From contig OY755040.1 of the NCBI GenBank assembly GCA_963576565.1, positions 21,311,543 through 21,375,542 on the forward strand: a stretch of 64,000 nucleotides of DNA. Reading direction: 5' to 3'. The translations under genes and the position numbers were made by a program. Positions 57,073 to 64,000 of the stretch are shown in pieces; within the stretch, counting starts at the first letter, position 1, and every line of letters begins with the position of its first letter. The stretch is from Aspidapion aeneum. Its lineage: Eukaryota > Arthropoda > Insecta > Coleoptera > Brentidae. Under the pieces are notes generated by a model, which made no database searches, was not told the origin of the DNA, and saw nothing but the letters and a program-made list of their open reading frames with translations.

Positions 57073-60000
57073 TTATGCGTCGGGCATAGGCAAAGGACAT
57101 AGTTTCACTACTGGTCGACGATATGTTCCTGTAGCTGTTTTAACGGTCACAACACGAATATGACCGTCTGAGCCAGGGTGTACGTCGACAATTCGCCCAA
57201 CAGCCCATTGCAATGGCGGTTTTTGTTCATTCTTTACCACGACTAAAGTATTTAGTATAATATTGTTAGAAGCCTCTGTCCATTTAGAACGCTGTTGCAA
57301 GGTGTTTAGGTACTCCAAGTTCCAGCGTTTCCAAAAATCGGACTGGAGCCTTTGCACCAGCTGCCAGCGGGACAGGGTGTTCAACTTGGAATCAGAAAAT
57401 TCGGGTTCTGGTACGGAATTCAACGGTTCCAGGGTAAGAAAATGACCAGGGGTCAGTGGAAGAAAGTCATTCGGATCCATACTTTGGGCATACAGAGGCC
57501 GGCTGTTTAGTATGGATTCGACCTGACACAAAAAAGTAAAAAACTCTTCATAGGTTAACCGTTGCTCACCTATTACACGTTTTAAATTTGCCTTGGTGGA
57601 TTTAACTCCTGCCTCAGCTAGTCCGTTTAGGTGCGGACTACCAGGACTTGAAAAATGCCAGGTAATTTTTAGACTGTGACATGCTTCCTGGGAGTACTGT
57701 TTGAGTAAACGATCAGCTCCCAAGAACGCGCTACCACAATCTGAGTAAATGTCAGAGATTCTTCCTCTTCTTGCCACAAATCTCTTAAAAGCCGCAAGAA
57801 AGGTAGGGGTGGAAATATCGGAGGTAAGTTCTAGGTGAACTGCCTTTGTTGCGGAGCAGACTAAGACAAGAATATAAACTTTGGATACCTTTGCACCTCG
57901 GTACTTTCCCATTGTAATTGGAAAGGGACCACAATAATCTATGGCAACATGTGAAAATGCCTTTACTTGAGAGATGCGTTGAGCAGGCAAGTTGCCCATG
58001 ATTTGTACGGAAGGTTTAGGATTTAATCGATAGCATAAAATGCAATGAGAAGTTACGCTGTCGATTGCATAGCGAGGGGAAAGGATCCAAAATTGTTGTC
58101 TCAAGAGGTAATGCAACGTTTTTTGACCGGGATGACAGTACCTTTTGTGAGTGTACTCAATGACAAGTTGAGTAAGACGGTGAGAACGTGGTAAAACTAA
58201 AGGGTGTTTTGCTGAATAAGAGAGTTCGGAAGAATGTGGTAATCGACCCCCCACTCTTAAGCAGCCTTGTGTATCTAGAAAAAGTGAAAGTTTACGAAAT
58301 TGTTTAGGAAGTAGCTTTGCGTCATTCAAACGTGAAATGAGATCAGCAAAGATGGAACGTTGAACATGCCGAACGAGAACAATAAGAGAATGTTGAAGTT
58401 CTACTTCGGTAATATTTTCGTTAGGATATTTAGATTTCTTTTCGGTAAGGCGAAAAATATAGGAAATTATGCGTTGAATTTTCTCTAGGGAAGAGTAACG
58501 AGAAAGAAAAGTATCAAGCATGTGTGGTTCAACTGTGCATGTTTGAAATACTGATTTTCGTTCTTCCAGAATAACCTCGCTTTCCGGAGGGTCTGGACAG
58601 CGAAAATCATCAGGCCAGCTCTCTTTTGGTAGCCTAAGAAAACAAGGACCTTCCCAATACAAGTCATGTTTGACAAGTTGATTAGGCATAAGACCGCGCG
58701 AAGCACAGTCGGCTGGATTTAGCGCTGATGGAATATATTTCCAGGCCGTAGGAAAAATGGTTTCTTGAATGTGACAGATACGGTTTGCCACAAACGTTTT
58801 AAACCTGTGAGGTGAAGCCGCCAACCAGCATAGAACCACTTGGGAATCACACCATGCACAGATTTGGTTGAAGTTAAGAATATCTGAATAAGTGTTTCGA
58901 ATAAAGGAAATTAGGTCGCAAAGTAAAGTGGCACCAAGAAGCTCCATTCGCGGAAGACTGACTGTTTTCACTGGTGCGACCTTAGATTTGGCCATTACAA
59001 GAAAGGTATGGATTTCTCCGGATACTGACTCCATTCTGAAATAGACCGTAGCCGCGTAACCTATCATAGAGGCGTCTGAAAAGCCGTGAAGTTCAATGCT
59101 ACGTGGTTGATCAATGGAAAGGCGTCTAGGTAAATGAATATTTGAAAGATTTGGAAGTTCGGTTCGAAATTGATTCCAAACATTTACGATATGCGGAGGA
59201 GGCTGAGAATCCCAGTCCAGCTTCTCCTTCCACAGATCTTGCATGAGATGCTTAGCAAGTAAAGAAACGGGAGAACAGAAACCTAAGGGATCAAAAATTT
59301 TCATGATTTGAGATAAGATACCTCGCTTGGTGCATGGTTTATCTTCTGGTACGACCAAGTAGGTAAACGAATCTGAGATAGGATTCCATTGGAGACCTAA
59401 TATTTGTACAAAATTAGGTTCGGATTTGTCGAAACGAATGGACATTTGTGTTTCTGATTCTGAGAATGAGGAGAGAAGTTCCGGACTGTTGCTCGCCCAT
59501 TTTTTAAGTTCAAACCCTCCTAGGCGCAACAGGGAGATTAACTCCGACTGAAGTTCTTTGGCAGAGGCCACAGAATCCTGCCCAGTGAGCACGTCGTCGA
59601 CGTAAATGTCTTTAAGAAGCACCTTGGAAGCATTAGGATACCTTTCAGACTCAAGTTTAGCTAGTTCTTGTATAGTACGAATAGCTAAGTAAGGTGATGA
59701 CTTAAGTCCATAAACAACTGTACTTAAGGAGTAGGTTTGGACAGGATCATCCTCAGAAAATCTCCATAGAATATTTTGATAACGCGTGTGCTCAGGAATA
59801 ATTAAAATCTGTCGGAACATTTTTACTATGTCAGTAACAAAGGCTACAGCATAAATTCGAAAATTAAGTAGAATTTCACGGACATCATTTTGCAGTTTAG
59901 GACCTGCGCACAACGTCTCGTTGAGTGAGACACCTCTGGGACTACGTTGAGACCCATCAAAGACCACTCTTATCTTCCCAGTGTTCCAGACACTGTGATG

Positions 60001-62394
60001 AGGGATAAAGTAGGAATTATCCAAGACATCTTTAGATATAGGCGTAGGAATAGGTATCATGTGACCAGTGTCTAAATAATCTTGCATAAAATCTTTGTAA
60101 GCTTGATAATTAGCTGAGTCTTTGAGAAGTCTAGCTTCCTGAAGCTTGAAACGTTTTAAAGCGATTGGATAGGTGTCACCCAACTGGGGTTCTAAGTTTA
60201 TGAAAGGTAATGGAACGACGAATCTACCTGATTCGTTGCATGAAACTGATTGTGAAAATATTTTTTCGCACATAATATCCTCAGAACTGTGATGAACCTT
60301 ATGTGGAACCTGCTCTATCTCCCAGAAGCGCTCTAGGCAGATATCCAGAGATGGTTCGATGGAAGTGTAACAGCTTATGAGTGATTGGGGATTTTGTTGC
60401 TTTGAAGTTTCAACTTTACCAATCAGCACATAGCCAAAGATGCTATTAAAAGCACTAGGTTGTCCACGCTCTCCGTGGATAACTCCCTCTTGTAAGAGAT
60501 GCGGAAAAAGTTCACAACCTACTAGGACATCAATGGAACTTGGTATATGGAAGTTTTGATCAGAAAGTTTGATATTGCGAATGTGATTCCACTTGCTCGA
60601 GTCGACAGCGCAAGAAGGAATCTCTGTACAAAGTTTTGGAAGTACTAAAGCCTCAAAATCAAAGGTAGGTCCCGCTTGACCTTGAGGTTTGATAAGACAT
60701 TTCGTCTTACCTTTGGTATTGGAAGATGTCATTTGATTTAAGCCTTGAATAGAAGTAGAAAAGAAGCTTTTCGAAAGACCTAAACGATTTAGACATTTTT
60801 CTGAAATAAAGTTTGACTCTGAGGCCGAATCGAGTAAGATACGAACTGGTTGGTAATGTCCCCTTGAGTCTAACATGTCAGCTACAACGGTAGAAAGTAG
60901 AAAAGTGGAATTTTTGGAAATCATTGTCGCATGACAGTTTGTGGAATGGCTTCCTGACATAGGGGTGCTATTGGAATTGGAAAGTGGAATATTAACGTTC
61001 TCTGGAGGATAAGAATCAACACTCACAGAGGGCGCTACTGGTTGTGGAACGTGAAGAAGACTGTGGTGCCTAGCTCCACACGTAAAGCAGTTGTAGGAGG
61101 AGGGGCAATTCACGGTCTGGTGAGCAAAATGTAAGCAATTTTGACATAGATTCACCTGCCGAACATAACCCATCCTTTCCTGTGGACTTTTGTTTTGAAA
61201 TTCGATACATTTCGATAATGCGTGATTCGAAGAACATAGGTAGCATTTTATTTTTGGATTAAAAGTTCTGTTCTGATTATTTTGTATTTGAGGGTTGCTG
61301 CGTTGATTGCTATTTTGTAAAGTATTTTGTTGATTTCTTGAATTTGAACTTTGATTTGAAATAGTTGTATTGAAAGCAGAAGGTGAATTAAAATTATTAA
61401 AACTGTTTCTCTGAAAACTGTTCTGTTCAGAATTACGCGTAGTTTGAGGTTGTCTAGGGGTTTGATTTTGCCTACTAAAACTGGGCATTTGCACTACAGA
61501 TTCGAGCGCAACGCAATGATTTTCTATAAACGTGTAAAGATCAGTGTAGGACGGAATTTCTGAATTGTTTTTCTCTCTACTATAGTAAAGTTCGAAATCA
61601 GTCCTCATCTTGACTTCAAGTTTTGAGAGCATCATGTTAAAAGTAAGAAAGTCCCATTCTTTTGTAGGAAAACCAAGCTCATTTAAGATGGCTAGATTCT
61701 CAGAAAATGTATCCAACATGGAACGTAATTCTTTCCCAGAACTGGATTTAGTTGAAAGAAAGTTAATAGCATTCAAAGCGGTAGTAGCAATAATTCGTTT
61801 ATTTTGATACCTCTTTACTAAGGTTTCATACGCAATGTGATAATTGCTATCTGCGAGGGGAATGGTTTTTACTAGAGAAAGGGCTTCATTCAGAACAGAA
61901 CTCCGCAATTGTTGAAATTTCTCTATATCACTTAAATCAGAATTTTGATGTACCATGACTTTAAATAAGTCAAACCAGTGTTGCCAGTCTTTATAATTAC
62001 CATTGAAAATTGGCAACCGTGGTTGTGGAAATGATCTTGTATTTGACCTCTGAACAATATTTTGTTGGCTAGGGTTGCCTACGTAATTGACAGGGTTGGC
62101 CCTAAAAAGGTCGTAGTAAATACCCTTACATTCATAATAAAGGTTGTCAAAGTCTTTTCTAGTTTTATCCTGCTCGTCAAATGAAAGTTTAAACTCTTCG
62201 AGAGAGCCAATAATTTGGTTATGAAAATTATAGAATTGAGCATGACATTCTTCGACGTCTTCATATCTGGATTTGAACAAAAAGTGAAACGCTGTATCCG
62301 ACTTCGCTTTCAAAGCTACCTCGTGAGCTTCCGCCATTTGGTTGAAGCTCAAAAGCCTTTTGTCGCAAAGTTTTTTCTGTTTTTGCGTAGACAT
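57073..62394 (-). CDS. BEL/Pao gag-pol polyprotein (1773 residues)
   Basis: The protein set for reverse transcription and integration of the element. From the N-terminus: coiled-type gag start (MSTQKQKKLCDKRLLSFNQM); DUF1759 gag region (~125-290, FNGNYKDWQHWFDLFK); an N/Q/S-rich linker; zinc knuckles (~384-440: CYLCSSNHALSKC, CQNCLHFAHQTVNC, CFTCGARHH); an aspartic protease-like domain (~515-680, ILLDSASESNF with the DSA active site); reverse transcriptase with YVDD at ~930; RNase H-like region (FSDASMIGYAA, ~1106); integrase zinc-binding region (HxxxC...HCILC, ~1415-1455); integrase core with AIDYCGPF, IYSDCGSAF and LNGLAEAG giving a D-D-E triad (~1485, 1548, 1594); and a C-terminal DUF5641-like part (LSRWQLVQRLQSDFWKRW). 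The start at 62394 is the first ATG of the frame and lies ~750 nt from the 5' LTR. Length and domain order are typical and every catalytic residue looked for is present. Likely functional. Confidence 0.95.
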   Translation of the reverse strand: MSTQKQKKLCDKRLLSFNQMAEAHEVALKAKSDTAFHFLFKSRYEDVEECHAQFYNFHNQIIGSLEEFKLSFDEQDKTRKDFDNLYYECKGIYYDLFRANPVNYVGNPSQQNIVQRSNTRSFPQPRLPIFNGNYKDWQHWFDLFKVMVHQNSDLSDIEKFQQLRSSVLNEALSLVKTIPLADSNYHIAYETLVKRYQNKRIIATTALNAINFLSTKSSSGKELRSMLDTFSENLAILNELGFPTKEWDFLTFNMMLSKLEVKMRTDFELYYSREKNNSEIPSYTDLYTFIENHCVALESVVQMPSFSRQNQTPRQPQTTRNSEQNSFQRNSFNNFNSPSAFNTTISNQSSNSRNQQNTLQNSNQRSNPQIQNNQNRTFNPKIKCYLCSSNHALSKCIEFQNKSPQERMGYVRQVNLCQNCLHFAHQTVNCPSSYNCFTCGARHHSLLHVPQPVAPSVSVDSYPPENVNIPLSNSNSTPMSGSHSTNCHATMISKNSTFLLSTVVADMLDSRGHYQPVRILLDSASESNFISEKCLNRLGLSKSFFSTSIQGLNQMTSSNTKGKTKCLIKPQGQAGPTFDFEALVLPKLCTEIPSCAVDSSKWNHIRNIKLSDQNFHIPSSIDVLVGCELFPHLLQEGVIHGERGQPSAFNSIFGYVLIGKVETSKQQNPQSLISCYTSIEPSLDICLERFWEIEQVPHKVHHSSEDIMCEKIFSQSVSCNESGRFVVPLPFINLEPQLGDTYPIALKRFKLQEARLLKDSANYQAYKDFMQDYLDTGHMIPIPTPISKDVLDNSYFIPHHSVWNTGKIRVVFDGSQRSPRGVSLNETLCAGPKLQNDVREILLNFRIYAVAFVTDIVKMFRQILIIPEHTRYQNILWRFSEDDPVQTYSLSTVVYGLKSSPYLAIRTIQELAKLESERYPNASKVLLKDIYVDDVLTGQDSVASAKELQSELISLLRLGGFELKKWASNSPELLSSFSESETQMSIRFDKSEPNFVQILGLQWNPISDSFTYLVVPEDKPCTKRGILSQIMKIFDPLGFCSPVSLLAKHLMQDLWKEKLDWDSQPPPHIVNVWNQFRTELPNLSNIHLPRRLSIDQPRSIELHGFSDASMIGYAATVYFRMESVSGEIHTFLVMAKSKVAPVKTVSLPRMELLGATLLCDLISFIRNTYSDILNFNQICAWCDSQVVLCWLAASPHRFKTFVANRICHIQETIFPTAWKYIPSALNPADCASRGLMPNQLVKHDLYWEGPCFLRLPKESWPDDFRCPDPPESEVILEERKSVFQTCTVEPHMLDTFLSRYSSLEKIQRIISYIFRLTEKKSKYPNENITEVELQHSLIVLVRHVQRSIFADLISRLNDAKLLPKQFRKLSLFLDTQGCLRVGGRLPHSSELSYSAKHPLVLPRSHRLTQLVIEYTHKRYCHPGQKTLHYLLRQQFWILSPRYAIDSVTSHCILCYRLNPKPSVQIMGNLPAQRISQVKAFSHVAIDYCGPFPITMGKYRGAKVSKVYILVLVCSATKAVHLELTSDISTPTFLAAFKRFVARRGRISDIYSDCGSAFLGADRLLKQYSQEACHSLKITWHFSSPGSPHLNGLAEAGVKSTKANLKRVIGEQRLTYEEFFTFLCQVESILNSRPLYAQSMDPNDFLPLTPGHFLTLEPLNSVPEPEFSDSKLNTLSRWQLVQRLQSDFWKRWNLEYLNTLQQRSKWTEASNNIILNTLVVVKNEQKPPLQWAVGRIVDVHPGSDGHIRVVTVKTATGTYRRPVVKLCPLPMPDA

Positions 62395-63144
62395 TTTTGT
62401 TTTTGAAAGTTAATTTGTTTTTAAAATTACTCAAAAAATGCTTAAAATATAGCTTAAAATATAACCCGAATTTTAGCAAAAATTAAACAATTTTATTATT
62501 TTAATTTTATTAACTTTTTTCGAAAATTTTGAAATGAAATGTTTGTAAGTTTGTCTGTATGTTATTATTTGAACATATCCTTAAAAAAAAACTTTTATGT
62601 CTCACCAAGGATTGAACCCCGCACCTTTCGATTCCAAGTCGCACACTCTGTGCATACGACTAGCGGTCCCGTCTGAAAGTTTTTAAGAAACCTCGGTATT
62701 CAAAGAAACAACGCGCGCAACGTGAGACCTTGGTGACGGCGACACTTGCACCTGCGCGTTAACGCGACACCTGTAAAATCGATAATTAAAGGAATTTAGA
62801 TGGAAGAACCGCCTTAAATTTTCAGTTTCGGCGTATTGACGCCACTTTTACTGAAAATGTAATGAACAAAGCGATCAACTTTCTTTGATGAACTAGTAAA
62901 CTATACGAAATATGTGCATTGGCTCTAGCTATTTTTGACTGGTAATAAACACTTCGATCAACTTTGAAGGAACATATCACCAACGGGCACCGTCAAACAA
63001 TATGGTCTGTTTCAAATTGAAATTGAAATAAATTTTGAAATTTGAAATAGAAAATAGAAATTTGGAATTTTTGTAGGAAATTGCTGAACCACAGGAGTCT
63101 AGGTAGTTTGGAAAACTATTAATTTGGGTCGAAGGGCCATTAAA
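62395..63144 (-). other. BEL/Pao 5' leader with tRNA-like segment
   Basis: The 750-nt untranslated leader. On the coding strand TCACCAAGG (62728-62736) and CCTTGGTGA (62602-62610) can pair, enclosing ~120 nt. Within that, CGACTTGGAATCG forms a 3-bp stem with a 7-nt loop (anticodon-like TGG) and GGGGTTCAATCC matches a pol III B-box. Could be a captured tRNA-derived sequence or a structured leader signal. No true tRNA is called, because the acceptor and D arms do not fold convincingly. Confidence 0.4.
63126..63139 (-). other. Candidate BEL/Pao primer-binding site
   Basis: On the coding strand TGGCCCTTCGACCC starts five nucleotides after the 5' LTR. TGG would pair with a tRNA CCA end and the rest with a tRNA 3' acceptor/T-arm. 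The tRNA species is not identified. A short spacer before the site is acceptable for this superfamily. Confidence 0.6.
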
Positions 63145-63557
63145 TGTGCGTGCAAGGGCTGAAAAATAACGGAATTTCCTTCGATAGGTCGCCGGTATTG
63201 GCTTCACAAGCACATTTAAAAATAATTGTCGGTATTGACGATTCAAAATGGAAAGTTACGATACATATGGAATTTTATATGAAAAGGCACCTACCTCGGA
63301 CTCTCTTGCAGCTCCAGTCGACGTTTAAACGTCCAGTTTTTTCACCTCAAATTCACTTTTTTCGGGAACGTGATTTTGCTAGTGTCTTGTTGTGACGGTG
63401 GTTCTTTGCGCTCTCATCGCGGCGCTGCTTGTCTTCCACGTGTCCGGTGCCGTGAAACCCCATATGCATATTTTAGAGCGCGAAAATTTAAACTATTTTA
63501 AACGCGCAGAAAAGGAAAAGAAAATGAAAATTAGGAAATTTCTTGCTTGCACCAACA
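63145..63557 (-). repeat. BEL/Pao 5' LTR
   Basis: 413 bp, TG...CA. A TATA-like TATAAAAT on the coding strand lies at 63272-63279, about 280 nt into the LTR. The palindrome GACGTTTAAACGTC lies at 63320-63333. It should hold the promoter and polyadenylation signals, but no AATAAA is seen. Confidence 0.95.
63272..63279 (-). promoter_or_regulatory. Possible TATA box in the 5' LTR
   Basis: TATAAAAT on the coding strand, inside an otherwise GC-moderate LTR. The match is to consensus only. Confidence 0.35.
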
Positions 63558-63562
63558 ACAGG
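63558..63562. repeat. Target site duplication of BEL/Pao element, right
   Basis: ACAGG, identical to 56461-56465. Confidence 0.9.
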
Positions 63563-64000
63563 TTTAATTAAAACTTCAAAAAAAATATTCAATTATGGTT
63601 ACCGGTGCTGTCGCAAATGTAATTGTGTGTTGGAAAATTGTAAAATTTGTCAAGTAATTTTGTTTTTTTAAACTGACTCTAAATATTGTATTTTTCTTAG
63701 TTTATGACTATTTATTCTAGTGGCAATTTTATTGTAAAGTTTAATTGTATACTTTTGTCAAATAAATATATTTTTAAATAAATGTGTAATACCAAAGTCT
63801 ATATTTTTAAATCAAAATGTCTTGAAAATTAATGGGCACAATTAGGGGGGCTGGGGGTTTACCGCCCTACATGAAATGCGTATACATTTCAGGGACAAAC
63901 TGACCCAAGTCCATAAACATTTCTGAATGCAATACAAATACTATTGAATAACCAAAACTTTTGCATTTTGTAACAAATTTTTGGCCTTTGGCGCCCCTTT
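63563..64000. other. Unannotated AT-rich stretch right of the retrotransposon
   Basis: No FAR exon or other gene found on either strand. Presumed continuation of the FAR intron. Confidence 0.45.

Larger units (their letters stand above)
56466..63557 (-). mobile_element. Complete BEL/Pao LTR retrotransposon
   Basis: A 7092-bp element: 5' LTR (right, 63145-63557), primer-binding site, ~750-nt leader, one 1773-residue gag-pol frame, 190-nt tail and 3' LTR (left, 56466-56878), bounded by ACAGG duplications. LTRs start TG and end CA on the minus strand, are 413 bp each and differ at about three positions by eye, so insertion was recent. The coding frame has no stop or frameshift. Same orientation as the FAR gene and most likely within its intron. 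Confidence 0.95.

Noticed and set aside
62598..62680. Functional tRNA-Pro (TGG) gene
   Set aside because: B-box and an anticodon-like loop are present, but acceptor and D-arm pairing fail and it lies in a retrotransposon leader.
1..64000. CRISPR arrays, operons, ribosomal RNA
   Set aside because: No regularly spaced direct repeats with unique spacers and no rRNA-like blocks; the window is eukaryotic with spliced coding sequence.

Overview
The window looks like nuclear DNA from an insect: A+T-rich by eye, almost free of long open frames, and made mostly of transposon remains. No species can be named. Two things stand out as real coding sequence. The first is the 3' half of a host fatty acyl-CoA reductase (FAR) gene on the minus strand, as three exons at 55353-55545, 50678-50932 and 44844-45168. 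Splice sites and codon phase agree across both introns. The second is a complete BEL/Pao LTR retrotransposon on the minus strand at 56466-63557, with 413-bp LTRs, a 5-bp ACAGG target duplication and one uninterrupted 1773-residue polyprotein frame. It sits just upstream of the first visible FAR exon, in the same orientation, and no FAR exon is visible to its right. It therefore probably lies in a FAR intron.

Region by region. 1-10 kb: palindromic and TIR elements (partial MITE, TA-flanked MITE, a 678-bp foldback, a composite palindrome at 5-6.2 kb, an element with hairpin ends at 6.58-7.34 kb, and a 1.6-kb TIR element holding a perfect 96-bp hairpin). 10-15 kb: a 2.7-kb hAT-like element with an 8-bp target duplication but no transposase, then one MITE nested in another. 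15-26 kb: tandem repeats, a foldback with minisatellite arms, a hAT MITE with perfect 8-bp target duplication, a 1.75-kb foldback with 340-bp internal repeats, and inverted second copies of two earlier families. 26-34 kb: a LINE tail, a MITE copy and a 1.09-kb tandem duplication carrying a dead mariner-type transposase. 34-44 kb: hAT-like MITEs, SINE-like sequences, a 1.6-kb foldback, two dead LINEs and an inverted repeat with a hammerhead-like motif. 44-56 kb: the FAR exons, with introns filled by four dead LINE pieces and a broken multicopy-type gene. 56.5-63.6 kb: the BEL/Pao element.

Functionally, the FAR gene would encode an enzyme reducing fatty acyl-CoA to fatty alcohol (waxes, cuticular lipids or pheromones). 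The BEL/Pao element is structurally complete and may still be mobile: its LTRs differ at only about 3 of 413 positions by eye. Everything else coding is decayed or non-autonomous. Recurring termini (ACAGGGTGTCC, CAGTGGCG, CAGGGC, TTAGCTCACAC) point to a few DNA-transposon families. All statements come from reading the sequence; no search or folding program was run.
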